From positions 2,619,560 through 2,683,559 of the forward strand of contig NC_134390.1 in NCBI RefSeq assembly GCF_035582795.1: a stretch of DNA of 64,000 nucleotides. The letters are read 5' to 3'. Origin of the DNA: Mycteria americana (lineage: Eukaryota > Chordata > Aves > Ciconiiformes > Ciconiidae). The notes below the pieces were generated by a model that saw nothing but the letters and a program-made list of their open reading frames with translations, was not told the DNA's origin and made no database searches. The position numbers were made by a program, and so were the translations under genes. Of this stretch, positions 11,121-21,241 are shown in pieces. Each line of letters begins with the position of its first letter. The stretch's first letter is position 1.

Positions 11121-11232
11121 CACACACACGCATCCCCTGACACATGCACTGGCACACACGTGTCCCCTGACACGCGCAGGCACACACACGCGTCCCCTGA
11201 CACATGCACTGGCACACACACGCTTGCTGACA
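11121..11232. repeat. Minisatellite, 28-32 bp unit, about 3.5 copies
   Basis: Units 11121-11152, 11153-11180, 11181-11212 and a partial copy from 11213 share a CACACACACG start and a TCCCCTGACAC core. Units 1 and 3 are 32 bp and differ at one base. Unit 2 is 28 bp. Lies between TAC3 and MYO1A. Confidence 0.85.
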
Positions 11233-11239
11233 GCCCGAT

Positions 11240-12080
11240 CCCAGACCCAGACTTGCTTCCAGAACCCTCCCCAAGCCCTCCCCGATTCAAGCAGCATCTT
11301 CACCCCATCTTCGCTCCATCTCTCCTCCCGGCCCGTGCCCTCCCCAGCGGCTTCGCCAACTTCCCTCTCTTCCCTTCTCCCAGCCCGAGCCGGGCGAGGA
11401 CAGGACACAGCAGCCCCCCAGGAACCCCGGGAAGCCCCCAGGGCCGGGTGCCGTGGGGGGCACAGACCTGCTGAGCCCTCAGGCGTCGCCTGGTGCGGAG
11501 CCGGGGGCAAAGCGTCCCTTGCCGCTGGCGGCTGCGGAGCGGGAGACGCGGCGAGGCGAGGTGGGCAGTGGCCGCAGGCTGCGCCGATGGCTCTCCCAGC
11601 GTGGGCTCAGCTGGGAGGCAAAGTACCGGGGTGCTGGCTGCTGTGCGGAGTTAAATAAGGGGCTCTGCCCATGGCACGGCGTGGGTGGGCAAGAGGAGAG
11701 CCACCAATGGGGGGCGGGGGGGGTGGTACCCCCACCCTGCAGCTTCACGCCTACGCAGGCACCGTGTCACCGACAGGCACTCGTTACACACGCAGAGTCA
11801 CACCGCGACACAAGCGCGCCCACGCAGGCACGCCAGCTCCCCACCGCACCGCGGCTCCCCGTGGTAGGGGGCCAGCACACAGGCACCGTGCCCACGCAGC
11901 CCCCGGCCCCTCCTTGTGCCACAGGCATGGGGGGGACACATGCACCTGAGCACGACGCAGCCGTCGGCACGTGTGGGCACACGCGCGGTGGGAGCGGTTC
12001 TGTCCCTGCCGCGCTGGCACAGCTGCTGGCCCTCTGCAGCCGGGCTTTGGGAGGTCTCACACCACAGCGAGGATCAGCCA
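11240..12080. other. Non-coding interval between TAC3 and MYO1A, left part
   Basis: GC-rich intergenic sequence with scattered CAC/CACA stretches (11740-11960). No conserved exon or dispersed repeat recognised on either strand. Confidence 0.5.
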
Positions 12081-12084
12081 GGCT

Positions 12085-12220
12085 CCCACCACACACACAC
12101 ACGATGCGCACGCATGCACGTGCATGCACACATGCGTTCATCTGCGCACACAAACGACTCAACTGCACACACGAACACACGCGTGCACACACGCACGCAT
12201 GCACGCACACTCTCTCTGCA
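12085..12220. repeat. Alternating purine-pyrimidine (CA/TG/CG) tract
   Basis: A run of CACACA, GCACGCATGCACGTGCATGC and related alternating steps, interrupted by a short CTGCGCACACAAACGACTCAA stretch-like break near 12140-12165. Such tracts can adopt left-handed Z-DNA. No coding role. Confidence 0.75.
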
Positions 12221-12746
12221 CTGCACACCCTGCCCCTCTCCCCCAGCCCCACTCTGGGGCTCCCGCTCTGCCCGGTCCCGTGCTGCCCGTGGGGAGCGCT
12301 CCTGGCGCTGACGGGCCCTGGCAGCCCCAGGTCCAGCCCCACATGGGGCTGCCTTTCCACAGACTCCTCTGTCACCCAGGCAGCGTCAGCACCGCCAGCA
12401 CCAGGCCCCCACCCCAGCCCCAGCCCGATTTGGCCTCCTGGGAGCCCGGGTTTGATCCTGCATCCTGATCCCCCCATCCCCAGCCGCCCCCAGTGCCTCC
12501 GCACCCTCACCCCAGCCGGGGCTGGGGTGTGCAGAGATGGAAGATGGGGAGGAAAAGTTGGGAGGAACTGGAGGGATGCGAGGGAAGGGGGAACACGCAG
12601 GCCAACGAGTGAGATCCACCGACTTCAGCCCGAGCAACAGGCGGCTGTGCCGGTGGCTGCAGCGGCCCCACGGGAAGGCGGCCTGGCAGCGGCAGCTCAC
12701 GTGGCAGCACAGCCCGGGGCAGGGCAGCATCTGCAGTGCCGGGGAC

Positions 12747-12794
12747 GTTAATTAAATCGGAGCCTGGCCAGAGACGGCCTAATTAATTAATAAC
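12747..12794. promoter_or_regulatory. AT-rich homeodomain-type site pair
   Basis: GTTAATTAAAT (12747-12757) and CTAATTAATTAATAAC (12779-12794) stand out in GC-rich surroundings. Both carry the TAATTA homeodomain core, and the GTTAAT/ATAAC ends recall HNF1 half-sites. Position is 3' of MYO1A and 5' of TAC3. Function is inference. Confidence 0.35.
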
Positions 12795-13909
12795 ACCTAC
12801 TTGTGTGGTGCCAAGTGCGACGCAGCCGCGAAGAGCCGCGGTGGCCCTGGGCTGTGGCGGGCTTGTTTATGGCTTTCGCCCCTCACCACGCACGAGCGGG
12901 AAGGTCCTGGGCTGGGACGTGACACAGCCCGGGGCGGGAAGGCGGGGGGGAGCCCTCCTCAGAGCCAGGGCACGTCTGTGCCGTGAAGTGCCCCCGCACG
13001 CACCCCCACACCCCCCTCACATGCACACGCTGCCCAAGTGCCCTGGCACACGTGCCTGTGCATGCCCCCCGTGCATGACAAACCGCATGGATGGTACAGA
13101 GCCCACCTGGGAGCTGGTGCTGCTGCTGCCGTGACGGGGAGTTGTCAGCTCCCGAAGGTACCGCAGGTGACGTGTGGGGACAGGAAAAAAACCCTCTCTG
13201 AGAGCTTGATGAGTGCAGGAGTGAAAAGGCAGCGGGAGGGGGGGCTGCTATGAGAGCTGCGCAGGGACCCCAGCTCCTGGGGGCTGCAGGACTGGCAGAG
13301 GTCCCGTGGGACATGGGCTGCAGTGGTGGCACCGGGGCTGTGCGGTGGCTCCTCTCTGTCCCCCTGCTCCGCTCTGGGCCGCAGCCCTGGTCCCCCAGCG
13401 CAGCTCCAGCACCGGCCCGGGAGCCACGGTGCCAGCCCGGGAACGGCTGCTGGCGCAGGGGCGCGGCTGGGCGAGGGTGGGCGCAGCGGGGAGCACGCTG
13501 AACAGGGGGTCCTGCAGCAGGGCAGAGGACCCTGGGCAGGGGGAGATGGGGACGGGCAGCGCAGGCAGGCAGGTGCCGAGGACCTCACGTGCCAGCCACC
13601 CGCGGCCGCCCAGAAATTGCCTCTGCAGCAGAGCGAGCTGCTTTCCCACTTAATGGGAAAAGTGGCCGCAATTTGGGGCCTTTCCAATCACTGCCGAGCC
13701 GAGTGCTGGCTGCAATCAGGCAGCAGGAAAGGCGGGGGACTGGGGTGGGGGGGCTCCATCCCCGCAGCGTGCCAGGGGACTCCATCCCCAGGGCCGGGCT
13801 CTGCCCCCACCCTGCTCCAGCACCGTGGTGCGGCGTCCTGGGGCTCCGGCACGACTGGGTCCCCCTGCCCCGGCCGTAATGGGGGGCACCCACTGCGGCA
13901 CCGCCCGGG
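12795..13909. other. Non-coding interval downstream of MYO1A
   Basis: GC-rich sequence with no recognisable exon. It includes an AT-richer conserved-looking block at 13620-13735 that contains a short perfect inverted repeat (listed separately). Confidence 0.5.
13642..13660. promoter_or_regulatory. Inverted repeat TTTCCCA-cttaa-TGGGAAA
   Basis: A perfect 7-bp stem with a 5-base spacer. The left half extended by one base (TTCCCAC) is the reverse complement of GTGGGAA, the RBPJ/CSL recognition core. It lies in a block less GC-rich than its surroundings. A Notch-response role is only a suggestion. Confidence 0.35.
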
Positions 13910-13929
13910 TACTCACACCAGAGCATCTG

Positions 13930-13935
13930 TTTAAT
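13930..13935 (-). terminator. MYO1A: Poly(A) signal ATTAAA of MYO1A
   Basis: TTTAAT on the plus strand reads ATTAAA on the minus strand, 118 bp past the MYO1A stop codon (14053-14055). This implies a short 3' UTR of roughly 140 bases (about 13910-14052). Confidence 0.7.
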
Positions 13936-14052
13936 GGGTTTGCAGTAATTCTTGGGTGGTGGATGGACCCAGCAGGGCAGGGGGATGACACAAGGGGGGG
14001 GGCGGGAGTGCCGGTGCGTGGGTGGGGGTCCCAGCAGGGAACGGGGGTCCCC

Positions 14053-15481
14053 TCAGTGGACCAGGACCTCCATCTTGTGGCTGCCCCGCTTCTTGCAGAC
14101 AGGGACACCGCTGCCCGCCTTGGCCGACTCCACCACGGTGACAGCCACGTCGCCCTTCTGGAAGCGGGTGGAGAACCTGGGGGGAGGCCAGGGTGGAGGG
14201 GCGGGGTGGGGACACACCCAGCCCCACCCCACCTCCTGCCCAATGAGCTGCCTCCTTTACCCACCACCTCTCCGGGGCTGCCTGCCACAGCCAATCAGGA
14301 CCTTCCAGCTGATGCCTCACCCTGTGAACCCCACCCTTGCAAGCTCCACCCCCACAAGCCTCACCCCGCCCTACCCCACCCTTGTGAGCTCCGCCCCAGA
14401 CACCGCCCTGCCCTGCAAGCTCCACCCCTCCAAGTCTCGCTCCGCCCTGCAGGCCCCACCCTTGGTCGCCCCAGCCCCCCGCCCGTACTGGTCAGCGATG
14501 TGCAGGGGCAGGGCCTGGGCCATGGTGTCCATGAAGGTCTGGTGCAGGCGGGTGACGAGCTCGATGAGGTGGTCGCTAATGAGCAAGAAGTCGCCCTTGG
14601 CCCCCCCCGTGGAGGTCTGTGGGGAGACGGGGGGGTCAGCCCTGCCGGCGACCCCCCCAAGCTCCAGGGACGCCCCCTCCCCAGGTACCTCCTTGAGGTG
14701 CAGGGCCAGGAAGCCGTCGGAGAAGCGGGTGACGGAGATGCTGTGGATGTCGCCCAGGCTGAGCACGGTCTTGGGCTGGGCGGCCTTGGGGTCGGCTAGG
14801 ACCAGGTGCTCGGTGGTGAGCAGAAGCAGGCGTGGGACCGTCTGCGGGCAGGGGGGTCAGCGTGGCCCCGCGCACCCTCCCGGCGCGGCGTGGACGGGGA
14901 TGGGGAGGGGGCTCACCTTGCCGCTGGCTCTGTTCACCTTCCTCACCGTGTCGGCCATCACCAGCTTGTCCTTGGCCACAGCATGGAGCTTCTGGTACTT
15001 GGGGTTCTGCGTCAGCCCCAGGTACTCGCCCTGGAAGGGCTGCTGCAGGCTGGGGATGGGGGCCGTCAGCCGGTGCTACCCCGCGCACGCCCCCCCCCCC
15101 CCCCGCCAGCCCCCAGCCCTGGCACCTTTTGGAGTAGAGCGTCTTCTTGTCCTTGAAGAGCTCGCTGGCGCAGAGCTTGGCCTGCAGCAGGGCCCTGCGC
15201 TGCGGCGTCAGCTGCTCCCGGTACTTCTTGCACTGCCAAGGGAGGGGGCGATTCGGTGCCACTGAAGATCCCTGGCAGGGGCCGGCACAGAGGGACGCGA
15301 GGTGCCAACCGGAGCCCCCCTGCCTCCCTGTCCCCCCCGCTCCCACCTTCCAGCGGTAGAAGATGCTCCTCAGCTCCTGGTTGGCGTCAGCCAGGAACTT
15401 GTACGGTGCAGGGGGCCAGGTCCGGTCCATCACCAACAGCGGCGGCAGGTTCCTCCTCAGCCCCACCAGGAACTTCTGCAC
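14053..15481 (-). other. MYO1A: MYO1A exons 24-29: TH1 tail
   Basis: Exons 15481-15347, 15232-15126, 15049-14917, 14841-14689, 14616-14489 and 14176-14053. They begin [16 protein letters not shown] and encode the lysine/arginine-rich TH1 domain that binds acidic phospholipids through a PH-like fold (human counterpart VQKFLLGLKNNLPS). The last intron (14177-14488) is rich in degenerate CCACCC/CCGCCC repeats but holds no exon. Confidence 0.92.
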
Positions 15482-18400
15482 CTGGGGGCGGCAACGTGGC
15501 GGGGGGTCGGGAGGGTCCCCGGGCCAGCCCCAGGGGCAGGGGCCTGGGAAGGTGCCACGCGCCCTCTCCCCCCAGCCCCGCTCACCAGCCGCCGGTAGAT
15601 GAAGTTGGCCAGGCGGGCGCTGGCCTCGGAGCGGAAATACCTCCTGTACGCCCTGCGGACCTGCCGGAGATGGCCGTCAGCGGTGGCGGCGGTGGGGACG
15701 TGGGACCTCACCCCCCTCCTGCTGCCAGCCCCCGTGGGACGTGGGTGTCCCTCCCCCCTGTCCCCGTTTGGCCCCAGCAGAGAGGACAGCTGCTCCGGCC
15801 CGACAGGGTGGGCAGGAGCCGGGGTGGGCAGACAGACAGACAGCCCTGGACACAGCGACACGGACAGCAGGACAGAGGCAGTGGGCAGGGCGCGCGGCCC
15901 CATGGCGGGGCTGGCCCCGTTACCTGGTACCCTCTCCAGTAAGCGGCGATGGTGGCGGCGGCCGCATGACGGTGGCTCTGGGACTTCAGCTCCCGGAGGA
16001 GCCGGCGAGACTGCGGGGGGTGAGAGCCCAGGGAGCCCAAGGCGGGGAGAGACCGACACAGATAGGGAGCGAGAGGGAGAGGGGCAGGAGAGAGGCAGGA
16101 GAGAAGGACGGAAGACGGGGAGAGGAGATGAGTCTGGTCCCACCGTGGGGCACATGGAGCCCCCAGCCCCTCCCCGCTCCGCACCCCCCACCCCGCTGCC
16201 CGCACTGCCCACGCTAGGAGACCTGCCGGCCCCGGCCAGCGGCCCCAGGGTGCCTAGCCCTCACCTTCCAGCCCCGCGCGTACGCCTGGATGATCAGGGC
16301 CGACCGCTTCATCTGCTTGTACTTGTTCTTTTGCTGCAGTGGGCACAGGCGGGGTGAGCCGGGGGGCTTGGGAGAACCAGGGGCCCCTGCCCAGGGGGTG
16401 AGGGACGGGCAGGGGAAGTGCGTCCGGGACCCCCCCTTCCTCACCAGATGGCCCCGGAACCAGGCAGAGATGACGATCTGGCTCTTGCGCATCAGCTGGT
16501 ACTGGGTCCGGCACCGCCAGCCCCGAAACGTCTTCTGGATGAGGGTGGCGAGCTGGGCCACGCGCTCCTGGCGCCGCCTCTCCAGGTCGAAGAGCTGGGG
16601 GTAGCCAGGGCGAGCGCTGGGGCGCGAGCGGGGACAGGGACCCCCGGCCGGGAGCCACCTCTGGGGGCTGTGGCATCATCCAGGAGCCCCCGGGACGGGC
16701 TCGGGGCCACCAGTGGGGCGAGGGGATCTGCGGGGCCGGCACCCGCTCTGGGTCAGGCCCTGCCCCCCCGCAGCCCAACCGCCCCATAAGCGGGGTCCCC
16801 CCCGCTCCCCCCTCCCCGGACTCACGGTGCGTGGCGAGCGGATGAAGATCTTGGTGTAGCCGAACGCCAGCTCCTCGGGGGGGAACGCCAGCTCTGCCAG
16901 CAGCACCTCGGCCCCCTCCCTGCACCGCGGCGGGAGACGAGGCTGGTCAGAGCCCCGCAGCCCCCGGGCCAGGGGACTGCCGGACGTGCCCGCGGTCTGG
17001 CCCAGCCCCATACCTGTCGCCGCCGGCCCAGCGGGGCCAGGTCCGGGGGCTGAGCATCTTGTAGCGCTCCAGGAAGGGGCCGTAGAGCTGGCGGAAGGCA
17101 TAGCCCGCCCGCCGCACCCTCACGTTCTCCATCAGCCCCAGGTACCGGACCTGCCCCAGCACCAGCTCTGGCATGAAGAGCATCGCTGTTTTGGTCTCGT
17201 TGGGCTTGATGCACCTGGGGAGGGCAGCGGTGGGCTGGGGGGGTCCTGCTGGCGCCGGGGCCGGGGCCGGGGCTCCCCCCCGGGGCCAGTACCTGATGTA
17301 GTTGGGGTTCTTGGAGTAGAGGTTCTTCATCAGCGTTGCCACCGAGGCCTTGAACTGGAAGCCCGCTGTGGGGGGCAGCTTGAGGGAGACCTTCTGGGGG
17401 TCTCCCTCGGGGAAGAGGGAGCGCAGCAGCTCATGCCGGGCGGCCCACATGGCCTGTGAGAGGTCGCGGAAGAGCAGGTCGTTGTTCTTCTCAATGAAGC
17501 CCGTCACGTTGTAGGTCACCTGGGCGTGGGAGCGGGGTCAGCGCTCAGCGGGGTGCACGGGGGGCCGCGCTCGGGGAGGGAGGAGGGAGCGAGGGGGTTA
17601 TGGTTCAGTGTCTCCGTGCCCATTCCCAGTCCAGCCCCACATCTCCCGTGCAAAGGTGGGAAGAGGACCCGGGGGTCCCAGCTGCCCCCGGCAGGGCCGG
17701 GGCTGCAGTTGCTGGCAGGTGCCCGTGGCTGCTGGCAGACCTTGCCAGCGTAGTGGTGGATGCGGAAGCATTGCGGCGGCAGGCTGGCGTCCATGACGCG
17801 CCGAGCGTTCTGGGTCTCCTTGCTCTCGTAGTGCTTGTGAGCGGCGAAGAGCTGGTTCAGCTTGGTGAGGAAGGTGTCCTCGTTGACCACGCCGGGCCGC
17901 AGGCACTCCTCGTCCAGCATGGCCAGGATCCCGCCCTTGCTCTGTGCCGTGATGGACGGCGTCACCCCAAACTGGCCTGGCCCTGAGCAGCAGCTCCATC
18001 GAACGGGGGCTGCTCCGGGCTCTGCTCTGGGCTCTGCTCAGCCCGAACTCACGCCGGGTGTGACGGGGGTGGGGGGGAGCTGGGACCCCGACCCAGGCCC
18101 CTGGCACTGGGAGGCAACTCACGTTCTCGATCAAGTTGCAGATGATGCTGTTGTCAAAAAACTCCACCGGGGTCCACTGGATGCCCTGAGAGCAGACAGG
18201 GGTCAGACGCACGGATCCCTGGACACACAGCGCAGAGACCCTGCCCCACAGACACCCCACAGCTGATGTGGGGCAGGAACCGGATATCCAGCCACAGGGA
18301 CGGGGATCCCGAATCCCTCCCTGCCTTCCTGCTATTGAATCTGCTCCCGGCAGGGAGCGGGGCGAGGGAGGAACATGCTGCGGAGCCGTCTCCGGCACTT

Positions 18401-21221
18401 CCCTGTCCCCAGGGGGCCAAGGCTCCTCGGGGGCCATGCTCTGGCACAGGCAGAGGGGCTGCATCCAGCCCAGCCGGCACGGGTCGGGGGTACCTCTCGG
18501 ACGTATTCCTCCTGCTCCTCCTTCAGGGTCATCAGGATGAAGATCTGCTGCAGCTTCTCGTTGCAGTAGTTGATGATGAACTGCTCAAAGCCGTTGTCCT
18601 GCGAGAGAAGGGTCCCGTGTGGCAGGTCGTGCCCGAGCCCCTGGCCCTGCCCCATGTCCCACCTGCCCTCCCCGGCCCCCCCAGCAGCAGGACGGGGCCA
18701 AGCGGGCCCTGCACTCACCTGGAAGATCTCAAAGCCGTAGATGTCCAGGACACCCATCACCTTCCTCTGCTGGCCTGGCTTCACCTGAGGAGACAGCAGG
18801 GCGCTGAGCTGTGTCCTGGCCCCATGTGGGGAGGGGGTCCGGGGCCCCGTCCAGGAAGGGGGGCGGGTGCCTGTCAGCCCGGGCACTCACCTGGATGCTG
18901 GTGTTGATGCGGTTCACCAGCCAGTCGAAGAGGCGGCTGTAGATGTTCTTGGCCAGCGCGTCCCGGCCGTAGTAGCCCTGGGGAGAGGGGCGAGGGACTC
19001 GTGTCAGCTCCCAGGGGGCTGCCGGGTGCCAGCCCCGAGGCAGGGGACGGCCCCGCTCACCTGGGGGACGCTGAGGGTGGTGAGCACCGTCTCGTCCCGT
19101 GCCTTCACGGTGCGGGAGCACAGCGCCTGCTCCAGCGTACCGGGGTCCAGCCCGATCAGCTCGCAGATCTCCTGCAGCTCTGCGGGGGAGGCAGCGGTGC
19201 CGGGGCTGAGGGGGGGGCCGAGGGGGGCTCCCCACCCGCCCCGGGCCCGTCCCCGTCCCTACCCTGCGGCTCAGCGATGCTGCAGGCCTCCATCCCGCTG
19301 GCCTGGTAGCTGCTGCTCAGCTGCACGTTGCCCAGCTTGAGCACCACGGCCGTCACCTCCAGCAGCGCCGTCACCTCGGCGGGCGAGAAGCCGATGACCC
19401 TCATGGCATCCTGGGGACGGACACGGGCAGCTCAGGGGGACGGGGACAGCCCCAGGGTGTTTTGCGGGGGGGGTGTCACAGCTTCCTGGCCTCCCAGGCC
19501 CTGGCCAGCAGTACCTGCATGGTGCGGAAGTTGGCCGCGTCATCCACGCCGGGCAGGCCAGAGCTCTCCCGGTTCAGGTAGCTGTAGTGCCGGCAGTCCT
19601 GGCGGAGCTTCAGCTGCTCTGTGCGGGGCGGAGGAGGCAGCTCAGCCATGGCCCCCCCAGGCCCCCGGCTCCCCTCGAACCCCCGTGCTGGGGGGCCTGG
19701 ACCTACGGAGCAGCTGCGCCGAGCCCCCGGCCAGGAGCTGGTAGAAGATGTGGAAGTTCCTCTCGCCCTTCACGTGCCGGACGATGCGGGATTTCTCCAG
19801 CAGGTCTGCAGGCAGGGGTCAGTGTCACCGGGGCATGCGGGGTGGGACCCCCCGGGACGGGTGATCAGTACTCACAGTTGCTAATGACCCCTCCCAGGGG
19901 CTCCCCCTTGAAGTCGAACTCCACGTCCATGTACTTGCCCTGAGGGACAGGGCTGGGGTCAGGGGAGGGGGACCGCGGGGGGGGGGGCCCAGCAGCTCCG
20001 CTCCCCACGTCCACGTCCCCGTCCCCTGCCGTGCCTCCAGCCCCATCAGGGTCTGCGTGGCCCTGGCAGGGTCCGGCCCCACGGGACGCAGCTCCACCAC
20101 CCCGGTTCCCGGGTCACTCACAAATCGGGAGGAGTTGTCGTTGCGGACAGTCTTGGCATTTCCAAAGGCTGCAGGGGGAAGGACGGGGTTACAGCGTGGT
20201 CCGGGGGGGCTGTGCCGAGCCCTGGGATGGGCACAGGGTGCGAGGCGCGGGCACTTACCCTCCAGCACGGGGTTCGACTGCAGGAGCTGCTCCTTCACCT
20301 TGTCCACCTCCTCCCCTTTGCTGCACACGGCCGCCACGTAGGACATCACCAGCTTGCTGGCCTCTGTGAGCGAGGAGCCGTGGGTGCCAGGGCCGCGGGT
20401 GCCGGGGCCGTGCCCACCCATCCCACGAGCCCCTCGCAGCCTTGCGAGCGCCTGGCGGCAGCCCCGGCTCTACCTGTCTTGCCAGCCCCGCTCTCGCCAG
20501 TGATGAGGATGCACTGGTCCCTGTCCCGGTCCCGCAGCGAGCGGTAGGCATCGTCAGCAATAGCATAGCTGGGGGCGAGGAAGGGTTAGAAGGGGGCTGG
20601 AGGGGTCCAGGGGCTTCAGGAAACACCAAGAGCCCCCATTGTGGCTGTGAGGCCACCCCGAGTGGACTCCCCCAGACCCCAAAGCCTCAGGCTCGCCTGT
20701 GGGTGAAGCCCTTAGCAGGATCCAGGGGGACTGAGAGCACCCCAGGGCTGCCAGGCTCCTCGTGCTCACATGTGGGGATTCACAGCGAAGAAGTTGCAGT
20801 TGTGGTACTCCTGCACCTTCTCGGGGGTGTAGATGGGCAGGGATTGGTAGGGGTTCACCGAGATCACCACGTTCCCGATGTAGGTCTGCAGGCAAGCAGG
20901 ATGGTGTGGGTGCAGGGCCGAGAGGACCCAGCCCAGATCCTGTGCTCTCCCCTGCTCCCCATCCCAGACCCCGTACCCTGCTCCCCATCCCAGACCCCGT
21001 ATTCTGCTCCCCATCCCAGAGCCCATACCCTGCTCCCCATCCCAGACCCCGTACCCTGCTCCCCATCCCAGACCCCGCGCCCCCGGCCCAGTGCCCACGT
21101 AGATGTCGCTGCGGCGGAAGCGCTCCTGCAGGGTGTGGAGCAGCGACTCCTCAGTGAGCGGGTCCAGCAGCACCAGGTCCCCGACCGCCGCGGCGTCCAG
21201 CAGCGAGGTGGTGGCTTCCAT
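14053..21221 (-). CDS. MYO1A: Unconventional myosin-Ia (brush border myosin I)
   Basis: Twenty-eight coding exons totalling 3225 nt give 1074 aa plus stop. Skipping the 87-bp exon 15924-16010 gives 1045 aa, close to human (1043). Order: motor head (1-688), calmodulin-binding neck (689-815), basic TH1 tail (816-1074). The protein is a calmodulin-armed, actin-based motor linking the microvillar actin core to the plasma membrane in intestinal epithelium. Every junction fits GT-AG and keeps phase. The start [11 protein letters not shown] lies in a conserved context that aligns with the human N terminus. A CAG acceptor at 21243-21245 sets the 5' edge of this exon at 21242, and a donor with exon edge 22481 is a candidate for the non-coding first exon. 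The terminal exon ends KMEVLVH, like the human ending LEVTVQ. No breaks are seen. The neighbours ZBTB39, TAC3 and NEMP1 on the same strand match human order. Confidence 0.97.
15586..16594 (-). other. MYO1A: MYO1A exons 20-23: IQ neck with optional insert
   Basis: Exons 16594-16445, 16333-16265, 16010-15924 and 15660-15586 encode residues 689-815. IQ-like repeats are visible: [24 protein letters not shown] and [11 protein letters not shown]. The 16010-15924 exon is exactly 87 bp (29 codons, phase 0 on both sides), so it can be skipped without shifting frame. It carries its own IQ-like segment. The human reference protein lacks an equivalent. From memory, chicken brush border myosin I has a described isoform with a 29-residue calmodulin-binding insert, which this exon matches in size and place. 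Confidence 0.9.
16826..21221 (-). other. MYO1A: MYO1A exons 2-19: motor domain
   Basis: Exons: 21221-21099, 20885-20770, 20568-20474, 20363-20259, 20168-20122, 19939-19876, 19805-19707, 19618-19515, 19410-19263, 19179-19061, 18977-18891, 18784-18719, 18598-18494, 18185-18123, 17941-17741, 17519-17293, 17214-17014, 16919-16826. P-loop GESGAGKT is at residues 104-111, switch I NDNSSRFGKY at 156-165 and switch II DIYGFE at 383-388. The TEDS-rule position, 16 residues before DALAK, is a glutamate (about residue 330), so no phosphorylation is needed there. The acceptors and donors are almost all strong GTGAG/GTAAG types. The catalytic motifs are complete, so an active ATPase is expected. Confidence 0.93.
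20951..21080. repeat. 26-bp minisatellite, five head-to-tail copies
   Basis: Units start at 20951, 20977, 21003, 21029 and 21055, each exactly 26 bp and based on CTGCTCCCCATCCCAGACCC. Copies differ by zero to about four bases. The array fills most of the first coding-region intron of MYO1A (20886-21098) and ends 19 bp from the exon 2 donor. Confidence 0.95.
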
Positions 21222-21241
21222 GGCCGGGCAGCTCCGGGGCA

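Noticed and set aside
20951-21080. CRISPR-like regular repeat
   Set aside because: The 26-bp units abut with no spacers and lie in a vertebrate intron. It is a minisatellite.
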